NCBI RefSeq assembly: GCF_027595985.1 | Contig: NC_073303.1 | Location: 366,471,636 to 366,535,635, forward strand | Direction: 5' to 3' | Length of the DNA stretch: 64,000 nt | Source: Sorex araneus | Taxonomy: Eukaryota > Chordata > Mammalia > Eulipotyphla > Soricidae | Shown: positions 20,396-31,500 of the stretch, piece after piece | Layout: every line of letters starts with the position of its first letter | Numbering within the stretch: position 1 is the first letter of the stretch | Notes under the pieces: model-generated | Databases searched by the model: none | What the model was told of the DNA's origin: nothing | What the model saw: only the letters and a program-made list of their open reading frames with translations | Program-made: the position numbers and the translations under genes

Positions 20396-20863
20396 TAAGC
20401 CTGTTTTTCTTTCATGCTTTCCAAATCCCTGTTCAGTCAGGTCTGGAAACAAGAGTGGGACCCGTGCCCAGCCTGTCTCTTAGCCCGTCTGCACAGAGCA
20501 GGGGTGAGGCATTGACCGTCGCTGCCTTTTCGTAGCTGTGGGAATGCCTCAGGCTCCCTCTGGTCAGAACCAACATGCTGCCTCACCCCCCTCCTCACAC
20601 GGGGACCCTCTACAGACCACCAGGGAGCAGAAAAGATCCCAGAGAACATTGTAGCCCTAGAGAGAGAGAGAGAAAAAAAAAAACAATTTCAAAGCGACAG
20701 GACATACTTATTCATGGTTTTCTCTTAAATGGGCAGCTTACTTGGAAATTTAGATTGTCATCAGGACCGGAATAAAGTTTCTATTTAATTCCGCTGGAAA
20801 TATATGTTATTTCTAATCTAATTCATCTGTTCTTTTCCAGCTGAAAACAATCGATATCTTTTT

Positions 20864-21177
20864 TTTTTTTTTTTTTATTTTTATTATTTTTTTTTTTTTA
20901 TTGAATCACCATGTGGGGGGTTACATAGTTCTCAGGATTATGTCGGTTATACAATTCTCAAACACCCTTCCCTTCACCAGTGCCCATCTTCCATCACCAA
21001 CCCCCCCAGTATACCCGCCGCCCCCTCCCACCTCCCCAGTCCCCACCCTTGTAAATGATGCTTCGCTTCATTTACGCCTTATCACGATTACATTCCATGT
21101 TTCAACACATAACTCACTACCGTTGTTGGGGTTTCCCCCAAAAAAGAAAAGCAGTCCTATTGCCAAGGAGGCATTTG
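20864..21177 (-). mobile_element. 5'-truncated young L1 with long target duplication
   Basis: Reverse-orientation L1 3' end: poly-T/A-rich tail, ATTGAATCACCATGTGGGGG, CATACAATTCTCAAACACCC, CACCAGTGCCCATCTTCC. Flanks ACAATCGATATCTTTTT at 20847 and 21178 are identical, a target-site duplication of about 17 bp, so the insertion is recent. Confidence 0.85.
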
Positions 21178-21429
21178 ACAATCGATATCTTTTTTAATGA
21201 TTTCCACTGTCTCCTTTCTGAGGAACTTGAAGCTCATGCATCATTTATTTTTCACTTGTTAAGCTGAGGACTTGCTTGTTGGAATCAACCTCAAAGTCCC
21301 GGGATATCTCTGGCAAATGCCAACAGTCCACCAGGCTCTGTTGGTGGAGACATCCTTGGGCTTTGCTGGCGTTCCGAGGTCAGCTCCGGCTGCTCAAAGA
21401 ATTCCAGGGCCCCAATCAAAGCTGACCGT

Positions 21430-21602
21430 GGGGGCCGGAGAGATAGAACAGGGGTTCAGGCATTCGCCTTGACGTTAGAGAATCCTGGTTCAAATCCCCA
21501 GCACTGCACTTGGTTTCCCCAGCACTGCCAGGAGTGACTTCTAATCTGGCCAGGAGTAGTTTCTGAGCGTGGCACGGCCCAAACTGCCAACCCCCAAATA
21601 AA
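21430..21602 (+). mobile_element. Old SINE
   Basis: GGGGGCCGGAGAGATAGAAC, CTGGTTCAAATCCCCAGCAC and CAGGAGTGACTTCT follow the SINE order but are diverged; possibly an older subfamily. Confidence 0.8.
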
Positions 21603-21980
21603 AGCTGAATGTAAAATGTGGGGGCATCCCAGAGTGATCACAAATCGATGGGCACACAGGACTGGCTACCCCCTTGGGAGCAAGGAATGGTCTGGGCTTT
21701 GGAGCTTTCTGGACTCCTCAGGGAATCACCCTCTGTGCATTCTGGGGCTGGAGAGCCTGGTGTGACAGTGACCGTGAACCACTCCCTAGAACACAGCCAT
21801 GGGCAAGCCCCGAGCTCAGTGTCCCTGGGTGAGAGCAGAGCCCCTGGCGGGGGGCGGGTGACGGCAGGTCCTTCTCCGGCAGCTGCTGGGAGCTGGTCAG
21901 ATGGCATGTCCCCTTCCCGCCCCAGCCCTCTTGCACTGGCGGTGGGGGGCACCAGAACCCCTCCAAAATAAACCAGAGGC

Positions 21981-22161
21981 GGGGGCTGGAGCGATAGCAC
22001 AGCAGGTAAGGCATTTGCCTTGCATGCAGCCGATCCAGGTTCGATTCCCAGCATCCCATATGGTCCCCCGAGCACCGCCAGGAGTAATTCCTGAGTGCAT
22101 GAGCCAGGAGTAACCCCTGTGCATTGCCGGGTGTGACCCCCAAAATAGCCAAAAATAAATA
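21981..22161 (+). mobile_element. Young SINE with perfect target duplication
   Basis: GGGGGCTGGAGCGATAGCAC to an AAATAAATAAA tail. The 14-bp flanks AATAAACCAGAGGC (21967 and 22162) are identical. Confidence 0.96.
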
Positions 22162-22805
22162 AATAAACCAGAGGCAAGTTCCGGGCTGGGAACCAGCAAA
22201 GACCATTTCCTGGAAGTGCCCAAGGTGGCAGGAGCATGGCAGCAGGGAGACAGGGGTGAGGGCGAGGGCCTGGAGCAAGAGTCACGTGGCCGAGGGCAGG
22301 ATTTCCACGTGAGAGGGCATGGCGCCTCCTCTCCCCTGCCTGGGCCACGGGAAGCACCGGCAGCCTCTGCCTGCCACCCTGCCCCGTCCTTATTCCTGAA
22401 GGACAGCTCGTGGGGCGCTGCCGACACCCCTCTCCCTGCCCCCAAAGCACACGGAGGACCAGAGGACGGATGGGAGCCTTTCAGGTCGACTCACCACGAA
22501 AGCCACCCCAGGCACGGGCCCTTCGGCCCTTCGCAGAGTCCTTTTCTCTGGCCCTGCAGGTTACGGAAGGGTGACCTGCCGCCGGCTCCTCAGAGGGACT
22601 GGGAGAGCACAGAGGGGCCAGGAGCCCGGGCGAGCTGATGTGGGTCTCCCTGGGCGGCCCCCAGGAGGAGGGGCTGGTACCCGCAGCACAGGAGTCACCC
22701 CGGAGGAGAGAACCCGGGACACAAAGTGATTCTGGCGGGTTCCCAGCTGCGGAGGCTGTGAGCGGGATGAAGGGACGGGGGGCTGGGGCACCTAGGTCCT
22801 TTGCC

Positions 22806-22988
22806 TTTTTTTTTTTGCTTGTTTGTGTTTGGGTCACACCTGGCGATGCACAGGGGTTACTCCTGGCTCATGCACTCAGGAATTACTCCTGGTGGTGCTC
22901 GGGGGACCATATGGGATGCTGGGATTCGAACCCGGGTCGGCTGCGTGCAAGGCAAATGCCCTACCCGCTGTGCTATTACTCCAGCCCC
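22806..22988 (-). mobile_element. Young SINE with target duplication
   Basis: T-run, GGGTCACACCTGGCGATGCA, GGGGACCATATGGGATGCTG, ending ACTCCAGCCCC. Flanks GGTCCTTTGCCTTT at about 22795 and 22990. Confidence 0.95.
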
Positions 22989-23149
22989 CGGTCCTTTGCC
23001 TTTGTAAGAGAAAGAATTCAGGGACAAGACGGTGAGGACCAGTGGGGAGATTCTTTAGAGAGATAGCATGCTTCCTAGGCATGGGTGTGGGTGCTTGCCG
23101 GGGCTCCCTGGATGGGGTTGGGTGGGAGGTGTTTTGTTTTTTGAGCTTT

Positions 23150-23470
23150 TTTCTTTTTAATGAATCACTGTGAGATACAGTTACAGACTTACAAACTTGC
23201 GTGAGGTACAGTTACAAACTCACAACCTTTGGTGATTATGTTTCAGTCATACAATGATGGAGCCCCCCGACCTCCACCAGTGCCCATTCTCCAGTGTTCC
23301 CAGTATCCCTCCCGCCACCCCCACCCCACCCCTCCCCTGCCTCTGTGGCAGGCAAAACACCTCTTACTCTCTCCTTTTGGGGGTTATGGTTTGCAATACA
23401 GGCAGTAAGTGGACATCAAGTTTGGCCTATCGTCTGCTTTCAGCACGCACCTCCCATCCGGGGTGAGGGT
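23150..23470 (-). mobile_element. L1 3' end
   Basis: AATGAATCACTGTGAGATAC, AGTCATACAATGATGGAGCC, CACCAGTGCCCATTCTCC, then GGGTTATGGTTTGCAATACA, the same order as in the L1 copy at 42050-43310 but with little of the pyrimidine tract. Confidence 0.75.
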
Positions 23471-23499
23471 TTTTAAGGAGTGAACCAAGGGGAGGCGGG

Positions 23500-23705
23500 G
23501 ATATGAATCGTTGTGAGGAGTATGATTGGGGTGGTGTGAAGCTTGCACACGCATGTGAGGGCATGCTTGCATGTACCTGGCACATGTCATTAGCATCGAA
23601 TCTTGCAGCCAGGAGTGCACGAGTTAGTATGTGTTTGGGGTTGAGTGAGGAGAAAGGTGAGACAGACTCAGGGTGCTGGTGACGTGTGCCACCAATTGGC
23701 TGGGA
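23500..23705. repeat. Unclassified dispersed repeat, copy 2
   Basis: Aligns with 6785-7040 through ordered landmarks (ATTGGGG, TGCACACGC, CATTAGCAT, TTAGTATGTGTTTGGGG, GGTGAGACAG, CACCAATTGGCTGG). It lacks the 42-bp duplication found in copy 1. Confidence 0.6.
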
Positions 23706-24290
23706 CGGGTTCTCCATTGTCCCCTCTCTACCAGGGTCCTGGTGGCCGCGGGCTGGCCGGGGTGGGCACTCAAGGTCTTGGTTCTTCTTCAGACACACGA
23801 GCCAGTCCTTTTGGTTCTGCCAGTAGTTTCCCCACACGGCCTCCCTGTATCAGGGCTGCCGGGAGTTCTTCCTTCCTTGTGCCTCAGTTTCCCTGCCCGG
23901 AAACAGAGTGCTGTGAGACTGATGTACCCACTGCATCCCTCCACCCCCTCACTCGTTTCCCTCCCTTCTTTCCCCCGGTTTTATTCTGAGTACGTGCTCA
24001 CCACTTCCTGGGGTTCCTGTGACCCACATTCTCAGCGCTGCTTCCTGCTCTAAGTTAATTCTCGTTTCATCCAGCCAGCTGCTTGCCCACCTTGTCTGCG
24101 CACCACTAGACCCGGTCCTCCAGGTCGGGTGGGAGGTGGCATGAGTGGGCTCCTAATCTTGGAGCAAAGCCACAGACCAGAGCTCTGGTTTCTCCCCTGG
24201 AAAGTGCTTACGGAATGATCTCCCCTAAGCCTTCTGACAACCTTTGGAAATAGGTTATTCTTGTTTTTTTTGTTTGTTTGTTTTTTGATT

Positions 24291-24465
24291 TTATATTGTT
24301 TTATTTGGAGGCCACATCTGGCAGTGCTCAGGACTTACTCCTGACTCTGTGCTCAGGGATCACTCCTGGCAGGGCACAGGAGACTATATAGGGTGACAGG
24401 AATCAAACTCAAGTTGGCCTTTGCATGACAAGCACCCTGCCCGCTGTACTATCCCTTCAGGCCCT
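24291..24465 (-). mobile_element. Old SINE
   Basis: GAGGCCACATCTGGCAGTGC, CTCAGGGATCACTCCTGGCA, AATCAAACTCAAGTTGGCC, ending CCCTTCAGGCCC. Confidence 0.82.
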
Positions 24466-24726
24466 GAAGTAGGTTGTTTAGCAACCTTTGGAAGTAGGTA
24501 ACTACGACTAATATCCCTATTACGTATAATCGGGGGAAAGTTGCTCAGAGAAGTTGAGTGTGTTCCTCCAGGTCACACAGCCAGCAAACAGCAGGTGTAC
24601 ATCAGACCTGGGGACCGGGGGACGGGGAGGGGCGAACCCCCCTTACCCCATTCTGCCAGTCACTGATGTGGCTCTTCTTGCCTCCGGTTTTGGTGTAAGA
24701 AGGAGATGAGATGAAGTCTGTGGGAG

Positions 24727-24845
24727 TCAGAGCCTGCAGTGCTCAGAGCTTACTCCTGGCTCTATGCTCAAGCAGGGCTCGTGGGAACATACATGGTGGC
24801 GAGGAGCGAACCTGGGTTGGCCGGTGCTGAGAGACCCCTCCTGGC
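24727..24845 (-). mobile_element. Old SINE fragment
   Basis: CAGTGCTCAGAGCTTACTCC, CTCTATGCTCAAGCAGGGCT and GAGCGAACCTGGGTTGGCCG. Part of the middle is missing. Confidence 0.65.
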
Positions 24846-25602
24846 ACACTTCCAGCCTCTTCCAAGCTTTCCCGGCCTCTATTTGGGCACCCAACCTTGA
24901 CCCCGTCCCGTCTCTCTGATGCTCAGACTGAAGCTTCAGTAATCGGCATCTGGACGTGTCCTGGCTTCCGGTCTGTCTCTGCCTATGCCGAGAGGCGCCA
25001 GGTCACACAGCAAGGAGGCGCAGGACGCGGCTCTGTGGCAGTACTCACTGAGGGACTGAGCTCGGCTCTGGACCTGCTCAGGGGCGCCCCTGTGGTGTGC
25101 GGAGAGAAACGGGCGAGGATGGTGTTTCCCCGTCAGCAAAGGGGCTGGAGTGTGGGGCCGATACTCTGCCCCGGGTCGCACTTGCCGTCCTGACGTGGCC
25201 TCTCGTGTCTGCATAGAGACAGCATGGCCGCTCCCGCTGTGGCTCTGTCTCGCGTGGAAAGGGGCTCCTTCCCGGCTAGCCCCTCAGGCTGCGTACCCGT
25301 CACCTCGCTTCTGTACAGCAGACACCCCTAGAGTAATGTCCCTTCCCTGGCCCTGCCCGGGGTCCTGAGGAGACACGACACTGTCTCCCTCCCTCTGTAG
25401 CCCCCTCACCAGGGCGCTCTAGAGAAGGCGCCGATCCTGAGTTCTGCTTCCCTGCGCCTCGGGGCCGAGCCCCCAGAGAGATCAGTGAGAGTCCTCCATC
25501 GGGGCCTCGGCTACGGCCTTCCTGACGAGGGAGTGGCCCTTCGCGACAGTCTGCCAGGTTATGGCCCCCGGGGGAGGAGAGGGAGAAGCAGGCAGGAAGA
25601 GG

Positions 25603-25646
25603 CAGAGAGGCAAAGAAGCAGAGAAAGACAGAGAGACAGACAGACT

Positions 25647-25713
<67 letters not shown>
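25603..25713. repeat. (GACA)n followed by (CA)n microsatellite
   Basis: AGACAGAC units to about 25680, then about 16 CA units. Confidence 0.97.
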
Positions 25714-25715
<2 letters not shown>

Positions 25716-25916
25716 CTGAGTGCTGACTCAGCTCCCCACGTCTCCCTGCAAACACCCTCTCTCTCTCATCTGCTGTGACTTCCATCTCTGTCGCTTGCTC
25801 CTAAAGGGGTCTGACAACTCCTGATCGCAAGGGTGTCTTCTGGCCTCAGTAAGGCTCCGGGGTGTTGTTAAGCGGAGAACCCTGCTAATGTCTCACAGAA
25901 TTACTGTTCTTTAAAT

Positions 25917-25919
25917 ATG

Positions 25920-25982
<63 letters not shown>

Positions 25983-25990
25983 ATATATAT
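25917..25990. repeat. (TG)n microsatellite with TATA flanks
   Basis: About 25 TG units bracketed by ATATATAT. Confidence 0.97.
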
Positions 25991-26133
25991 TTAGCACACC
26001 TGGGAATGCTCCAGGGTTACTCCTGGCTCTGCAGGCAGAAATTACCCAGGGGACCCTATGGGACGCCGGGTGTTGAACCGGGAAGGTGCATGCAAGGCAA
26101 GTGCCCTACCTGCTGTGCTGTCGCTCCAGCCCC
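25991..26133 (-). mobile_element. SINE abutting a TG microsatellite
   Basis: CACACCTGGGAATGCTCC, GTTGAACCGGGAAGG, GCTGTCGCTCCAGCCCC. The usual T-run is replaced by the (TG)n/TATA block, so the microsatellite may have grown from the SINE tail. Confidence 0.85.
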
Positions 26134-26139
26134 GGAATC

Positions 26140-28020
26140 ACTGCTCCTAGCTGCCTTCTGCACTCAGGGGCCAGGCCAGGAGGAGATCCTTGACTAGGAA
26201 TGTGCAGCTCTGGTGTGTGAAACCCAGGAGAGGGCATGCAGAGCCCCGCGGAGCCCTGTGCTAGTGAAGGATGTCTCTGGAAGATTCTAGAACTTGTCAG
26301 GACCCGGTTCCTCTGACTGTGTGGGTGGCTGATAAACAAATCTGAGATGTTCCCCTTGGCAACTGAAGCCACTGTGAGTGGCTAACCACGTTTGCTAACG
26401 GAGAGGATGGGCTTCAAAGCGCTGAGGGGTCTGAGAAGCTAATCTCCTGGGCGGAGCGTGATTTAACACTTGTGTGAGGGGGACAGAGGTGTGGCGGCTT
26501 CAGCAGCCAAGAGAAGGTGAGCAAGGGCGACACCAGGAGCAGGGTGACACTCAGGGACAGGGCTGCCTGACGCTGAGAACGGGAGTGAGGCAAAAACCAC
26601 AGCTCTTCTGGTTTGGCAGGAACTGCTCTGCCAGTGCAGGAAACTATGTCACAAGGGGACAGGGCGGAAGGGGCGGCCAGAAGGCCACGCCCAGGCCTCC
26701 CTGACTCCCGCCCACCCTGCTTGCCCTTGACCTTCAGAACAGCCTGAAGAATCTAAAACCTGCTGCCACTTATGTTTTAGGGGGAAATGCATGCACACAG
26801 GCACATATGCACACGCATGCACAAATGCACACACACACACATGCACAAATGCATATACACACGCATACACATAAATCACACCAGCTTCCTCATTGACCGG
26901 AAATCTCCTGTCATACAGAAGTCACCGGGGCCCTCTGTCCACTGGGGTGAATATCCACCCGGGACCAAGGCCAGGGCCAGCTCTGAGCCTGCTGCTGCCT
27001 GCTGCCCCCCCCCCCTCTGCCCCAACCCCTGTGGGCATGGCCAGGACTGCCCTTCGGCTTTGGTTCCGGGGCACCATGTCCGGACTGCAGAGGCCAACGT
27101 GCTGCATCTTCCCGGGAGGCCAGCAGGAGAAGCTGCAGGGAGGTGTGGACGTTGGGGCGTCGTCCTGGGTCCCCAGGGCTGAGTCACCCACGGAGGAGCC
27201 ATAGCGGCAGCAGAAGCAGCTCCATCTTGGGGAGGTGGGGAGAACCTCAGGCTGGGGGGAACCTCAGGACCCCCTGCCAGGGGCCGTGACCCCCTCCAGG
27301 GCGGCCAGGCACCTGTCCTGTGGAACAGGCAGGAACATCAGAAATACCTGATGTGCAGGTATTTCTGGCCAGAGCCTGTCTGGGCAAATACTAGATTTGG
27401 GTGAAACAAAGCCACAATCGAGGGGATCCAGACCCCAGGGATCAGTTTCCCCGGGACCAGCTTCCCAGCGTCGGAGAAAATTGGGGCTGGGGCCGCTTCT
27501 GCCTGGAAGTTCCTTGTCTGAACTCAGAGAGTCTGGGAGGGGGCAGGCAGGGGCAGGGGGGGGGGCAAGTGGCTGGACCTTCTGTCCCCGTGGTCCCCCA
27601 GAGCACCAGGCTGGTTCATGCTGGAGCAACAAGCAGGGACAGAGGCCATGTGACCCAGCTTCAGTCCAGAGAGGGCGTCAAGGAAAGGCCCGATGGAGTC
27701 TGGGACCCCTCGGAAACAAGCCGCCCCGGCACCCCTCCAGAGCCCAGAGAACCCCCGGGGCCCCCACTGGACTCGCTCTGCCTGCCAGGCCCCCCTTGGC
27801 CCCTCCCTGGCTGCAGACGGGGGTTGTGGGGGTCCAGCAGGAACCGGGCCACAGGCTGCCCGCACTCAGGGAGGGCCTTCAGCCCTGGGTCAGGCCTGCG
27901 CCGGGGACCAGGTGGGGGCCATGTGGCTGACGCTGCACCCCGAGTCAGCGATCGCTGAGCACCCCAGACTGGGGAGGGTCTCCCCCATGGCAGGCCTCAG
28001 TGGAGTGGATGATAGTGATG
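26140..28020. other. Intergenic stretch without recognised gene
   Basis: Contains a CA/CATA-rich run at 26787-26878. The rest is GC-rich unique sequence with overlapping open frames that show no recognisable protein family. Confidence 0.55.
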
Positions 28021-28029
28021 GGGAGAGGG

Positions 28030-28708
28030 GCTCCCTCCCTCTCACCCCTCCCCTCCCTTCCTCTCCCCTTCCTCTCGTCCCTCCCCTCCCTTCCTCTCCC
28101 CTTCCTCTCACCCCTCCCCTCCCTTCCTCTCCCCCCTCCCCTCCCTTCCTCTCCCCTTCCTCTCACCCCTCCTCTCTCTTCCTCTCCCCTTCCCCTCGTC
28201 CCTCCGCTCCCTCCTTCTTCCCCTCCCCTCCCTTCCTCTCCCCTCCCTTCCTCTTCTCCTCCCCTCTTTTCCTCTCCCCTTCCTCTTATCCCTCCCCTCT
28301 CTCCCATTCCTCTGCCTGCACTCTCATCTCTTTCTTCCCCTCCTTTCCTCTAACCTTTCACTCCCTTTCACTTCTCTCCTTTCTCTCTCTCCTCTCCCCC
28401 TTTCTCATCCATTCCCTCCCCTCCACCCTCTCCCTTCCTTCTTATATCTTTCCTCCCCTTCCCTCCTCTCCCCTCCTTCTTATCCCTTCCTTCCCTCCAC
28501 TCCTCTCCACTCCCTATCCTCCCTTCCCTTCCTTCTCGCCTCCCTCACATCTCTTCCCTTCTCTCCCTTCCCCTACCTCCCTCCTTCTCCCCTACCTCTC
28601 CTTTCCCTCCACTGCCTTGTCCTCCCTCCTCCTCTCCCACCTCCCCTCCCCTCTCCTCCCTCTACCCTTCCTTCCCGTCCCTTCCCCTCCTTTCCCCTCC
28701 CCTTCTGG
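28030..28708. repeat. Polypyrimidine tract (CCCCTCCCTTCCTCT)n
   Basis: About 0.7 kb of C/T with an imperfect period of about 28-31 bp at the left end (CTCCCCTTCCTCTCACCCCT). No flanking L1 signature was recognised. Confidence 0.95.
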
Positions 28709-29345
28709 TGACTGTGTGGGCTGGAAGGGGTCGTGCATGTGCCTCCACCTAGTTCTTGCTACCTTCACAGTGTCAGGAAGAACGTGGGGAGTCTGGGAGT
28801 GAGCACAAATCCCAGAGAGAGACAGTGAACGCAGCAGAGCCAGAGGCCAGCTGGTACCACCGAGTCAGACCTCCCACTCTCATCCCTCCATTGACTTGTG
28901 GGCACCGTCTCCAGATCGGCAATCAGGAACTAAAGTGGATTTGGAGCCAGTGCCTGGCTGCCCGCCAGATCTGGGGATTTCCTTTCCCCTCTAAGAGGCG
29001 GAGGGGTGGCCGGTAAGTTAGGAACAGTCAGAGTCCCTGCTCGAGCACTTCCCTGCGGTGTGGGGGGTGACAGGGAGGCAGCTCGGTTGCCCCTACAGTG
29101 CTTGGGAGTCGTGTTTTGTGGCGTTGGAGCCTGGCTGGGAGCTGCTCCGGCCTGTTCCTCCAGCCCCCCAGGAAGGAGCAGAATGAAGCTCGCGCTGTTC
29201 CAGCTGACGGGGGAAGTGCCAGTGCCGGGGCAGACCTGCAGGCAGGCCCCGGGAGGGCGGGCTGGGACCAAGGGTGCGGCCTGCTGGGCTAAGGACTGGC
29301 GGAGCAGGTCTTCGCTTTCATTCATCTACTCGCTTATTCACTTAG

Positions 29346-29492
29346 TTTGGTTTGTGGCCACACCTGGGCTTACTCTTGGCTTTACACTCAGGGATCATCC
29401 CGGAGGGCTCAGGGGACCCTGTGGGATGCCGGGGACCAAGTCTGGATCACCTGTGCGCATGGCAAGTGCCCTACGCGCTGTCCCTGTCTCTG
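29346..29492 (-). mobile_element. Old SINE
   Basis: GGTTTGTGGCCACACCTGGG, CACTCAGGGATCATCCCGG, GATGCCGGGGACCAAGTCTG. Confidence 0.75.
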
Positions 29493-29914
29493 GGATCAGT
29501 TCTTTTTCACGGGGCATTCATGCAGAGTACAGAGACAGACAGAGACAGAGAGAGGCAGAGACAGAGAGACAGAGAGACAGAGAACACAGAATGTCTAGAG
29601 AGAGGGATGACAGTAGTGAGGGCCTGAGTGTGAGGGAGGAAAGAAGACTCTCCCAGGCCCCGCCCGCCACAGCTGTCTGTTCACTGGAGGGTTCGAGAAC
29701 TTCCCAGAATCTCAGAGCAAGCCCTAAGTCAGCCTCTGTCACACTCTATTGCTTTTATTTGTTTTGATGTGTCTTCCAAGCGCTACTCAGGGGTGTCATC
29801 ACACTTCTGGGGATACTCGACTGGGCTTCAGTGGTTGGGTCGGTGATGTGGGACTCCTCCGGGGACCACGTGGTGTCAAGGAGCTCAAACTTGGGGTGTT
29901 TGCATGCTCCAGTC

Positions 29915-30092
29915 TTTTTTTTTTTTTTGCTTTTTGGGTCACACCTGGCTCTGCACACGGGTTACTCCTGGCTCTGCACTCAGGAATCACTCCTGGCGGT
30001 GCTCAGGGGACCATATGGGATGCTGGGAATTGAACCCGGGTCGGCCACGTGCAAGGCAAACACCCTACCCGCTGTGCTATCGCTCCGGGCCC
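29915..30092 (-). mobile_element. Young SINE with target duplication
   Basis: T-run, TTTTTGGGTCACACCTGGC, GAATTGAACCCGGGTCGGCC, ATCGCTCCGGGCCC. Flanks GCATGCTCCAGTCTT at 29902 and 30096. Confidence 0.95.
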
Positions 30093-30130
30093 AAGCATGC
30101 TCCAGTCTTGAGTTAGTTCCCCAGCACTCA

Positions 30131-30198
30131 TTTTTTTTTTCTGGCTTTTTGGGTCACACCTAGTGATGCTCAGGGGTTACTCTTGGCTTTGCACTCCA
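30131..30198 (-). mobile_element. Truncated young SINE
   Basis: T-run, TTTTGGGTCACACCTAGTGA, GGTTACTCTTGGCTTTGCAC, then an abrupt end before the older SINE that follows. Confidence 0.85.
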
Positions 30199-30217
30199 GT
30201 GCCCATTCTTGAATTTT

Positions 30218-30380
30218 TATTTTGGAGTAAGACCCAGCTGTGCTCAGGGCTTACTCCTGGTTCTGTGCTCAAGGATCTCTCCTGGTGGGGCTCAGGGGGA
30301 ACACTTGTGGTGCTGGGGTTTAAATCCGGGCGAGTGTGCCAGGTAAGCGCCTGACCCGCTGTGCTAACTCTCCATGCCCC
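30218..30380 (-). mobile_element. Old SINE
   Basis: GTAAGACCCAGCTGTGCTCA, CTCAAGGATCTCTCCTGGTG, GTTTAAATCCGGGCGAG, ending CTAACTCTCCATGCCCC. Confidence 0.75.
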
Positions 30381-31213
30381 ATTCTTTAAAAAGAGCACTC
30401 CTGAGAATTCCACCTTCAAAGTCTATGTAGCATCCCAACACAGATGCCTAATTCACTTTGTATATAAAACGAATCTGGTTCACTGGCGCCACCTAGTTCA
30501 GCCAGCAAGGATGCTAATTTCCGGAAGGGGTGCTGGGACCTCCCCAAATGAAAAAAATGTCAGCAGAGATCTTCGTTTCGTTTCCCTGGTGTTTCTCAAG
30601 TGCGTGGGTTTGTGCGCAAAGAATGAAGTCATGCACGGAGTGAGAGCTGCAGATAAAGCAGCATCCGGACGGCTGTCACCGGGAATTTGCAGATTTAAAA
30701 TGTTGCGTTCTACTGCAGACTCTGACTCCTTGGCCGTGCCACTTACCCTTCCCGAGCCTCTGGTTCCCTCGTGAATTAGAGGTTATTTATTCACTTGGTG
30801 AGTCTCCGTGGTGACACAACCGCGGACACGCGGCTCCGAGTGGTTTCTCGCGCTCAATTTCTACGCCCCTCGCACGAGCGGTTTCAAAAGTCCCGCCCCT
30901 TCCCCGCCCCGCCCACCACCAGGCGCCTCTTCAATTGGAGGACGGCGTGGAGGCCCCGCCCACCCTGCGTGCGATCACCCAATGGCGAAGGTACACGGCT
31001 AGGTGCGAGCCAGGGAACTTTAGGTGTCCTCTTGGCACCTCTGCAGAGCCCTGGGAACTCGGTTCTCCGCGAGGAGTCCTATCCCTGTGTGTCCCCTGGG
31101 ATATGCAGCATCACCTGCTCCCCAGGTCCCCTCGGAAAAGGGCCGGGGGAGCCCCGCCGCCTCGTTCTCCTCCAGAGCAGCCTGGGTCTTGCCCGGACGG
31201 CGCCGCGCCCCGT

Positions 31214-31236
31214 GGCATTCTGGGGGTTGTAGTTTC
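31214..31236 (-). promoter_or_regulatory. ZNF143-type site, minus orientation
   Basis: On the minus strand ACTACAACCCCCAGAATGCC fits ACTAYRNNNCCCR followed by the AATGC that completes the long ZNF143/THAP11 promoter motif. It lies about 180 bp upstream of the SEC11C ATG. Confidence 0.7.
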
Positions 31237-31273
31237 CCTTCGCCCGGTTAGCCTGGCGGCCCCGACCTCCCGG

Positions 31274-31291
31274 ACTACGCTTCCCAGACGC
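31274..31291 (+). promoter_or_regulatory. ZNF143-type site, plus orientation
   Basis: ACTACGCTTCCCAGACGC fits ACTAYRNNNCCCR. It stands about 40 bp from the first site in opposite orientation and is a weaker match to the extended motif. Confidence 0.6.
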
Positions 31292-31413
31292 CCGAGCGAG
31301 TCGCCGGTCCCGTGGCCCGCAAGGACGCGGGGTTGGTGGGCGGGGGCCGGTGCTCGGCAGCTGTCGGTGACATCTGGAGCTCGCGGGCCGCCGGGACCCC
31401 CAGACTCCCCGCC

Positions 31414-31500
31414 ATGGCGCGCGCGGGCGCCACGGGCTCTCACCTCTCCGCGGTGGGCCTGGACATTTTCGGGGACCTGAGGAAGATGAACAAGCGGCAG
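31414..31500 (+). CDS. SEC11C: SEC11C coding exon 1
   Basis: Encodes residues 1-29, ending KMNKRQ. Donor GTAACG follows. It lies within the CpG-rich region; intron 1 is 5.7 kb. Confidence 0.97.
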
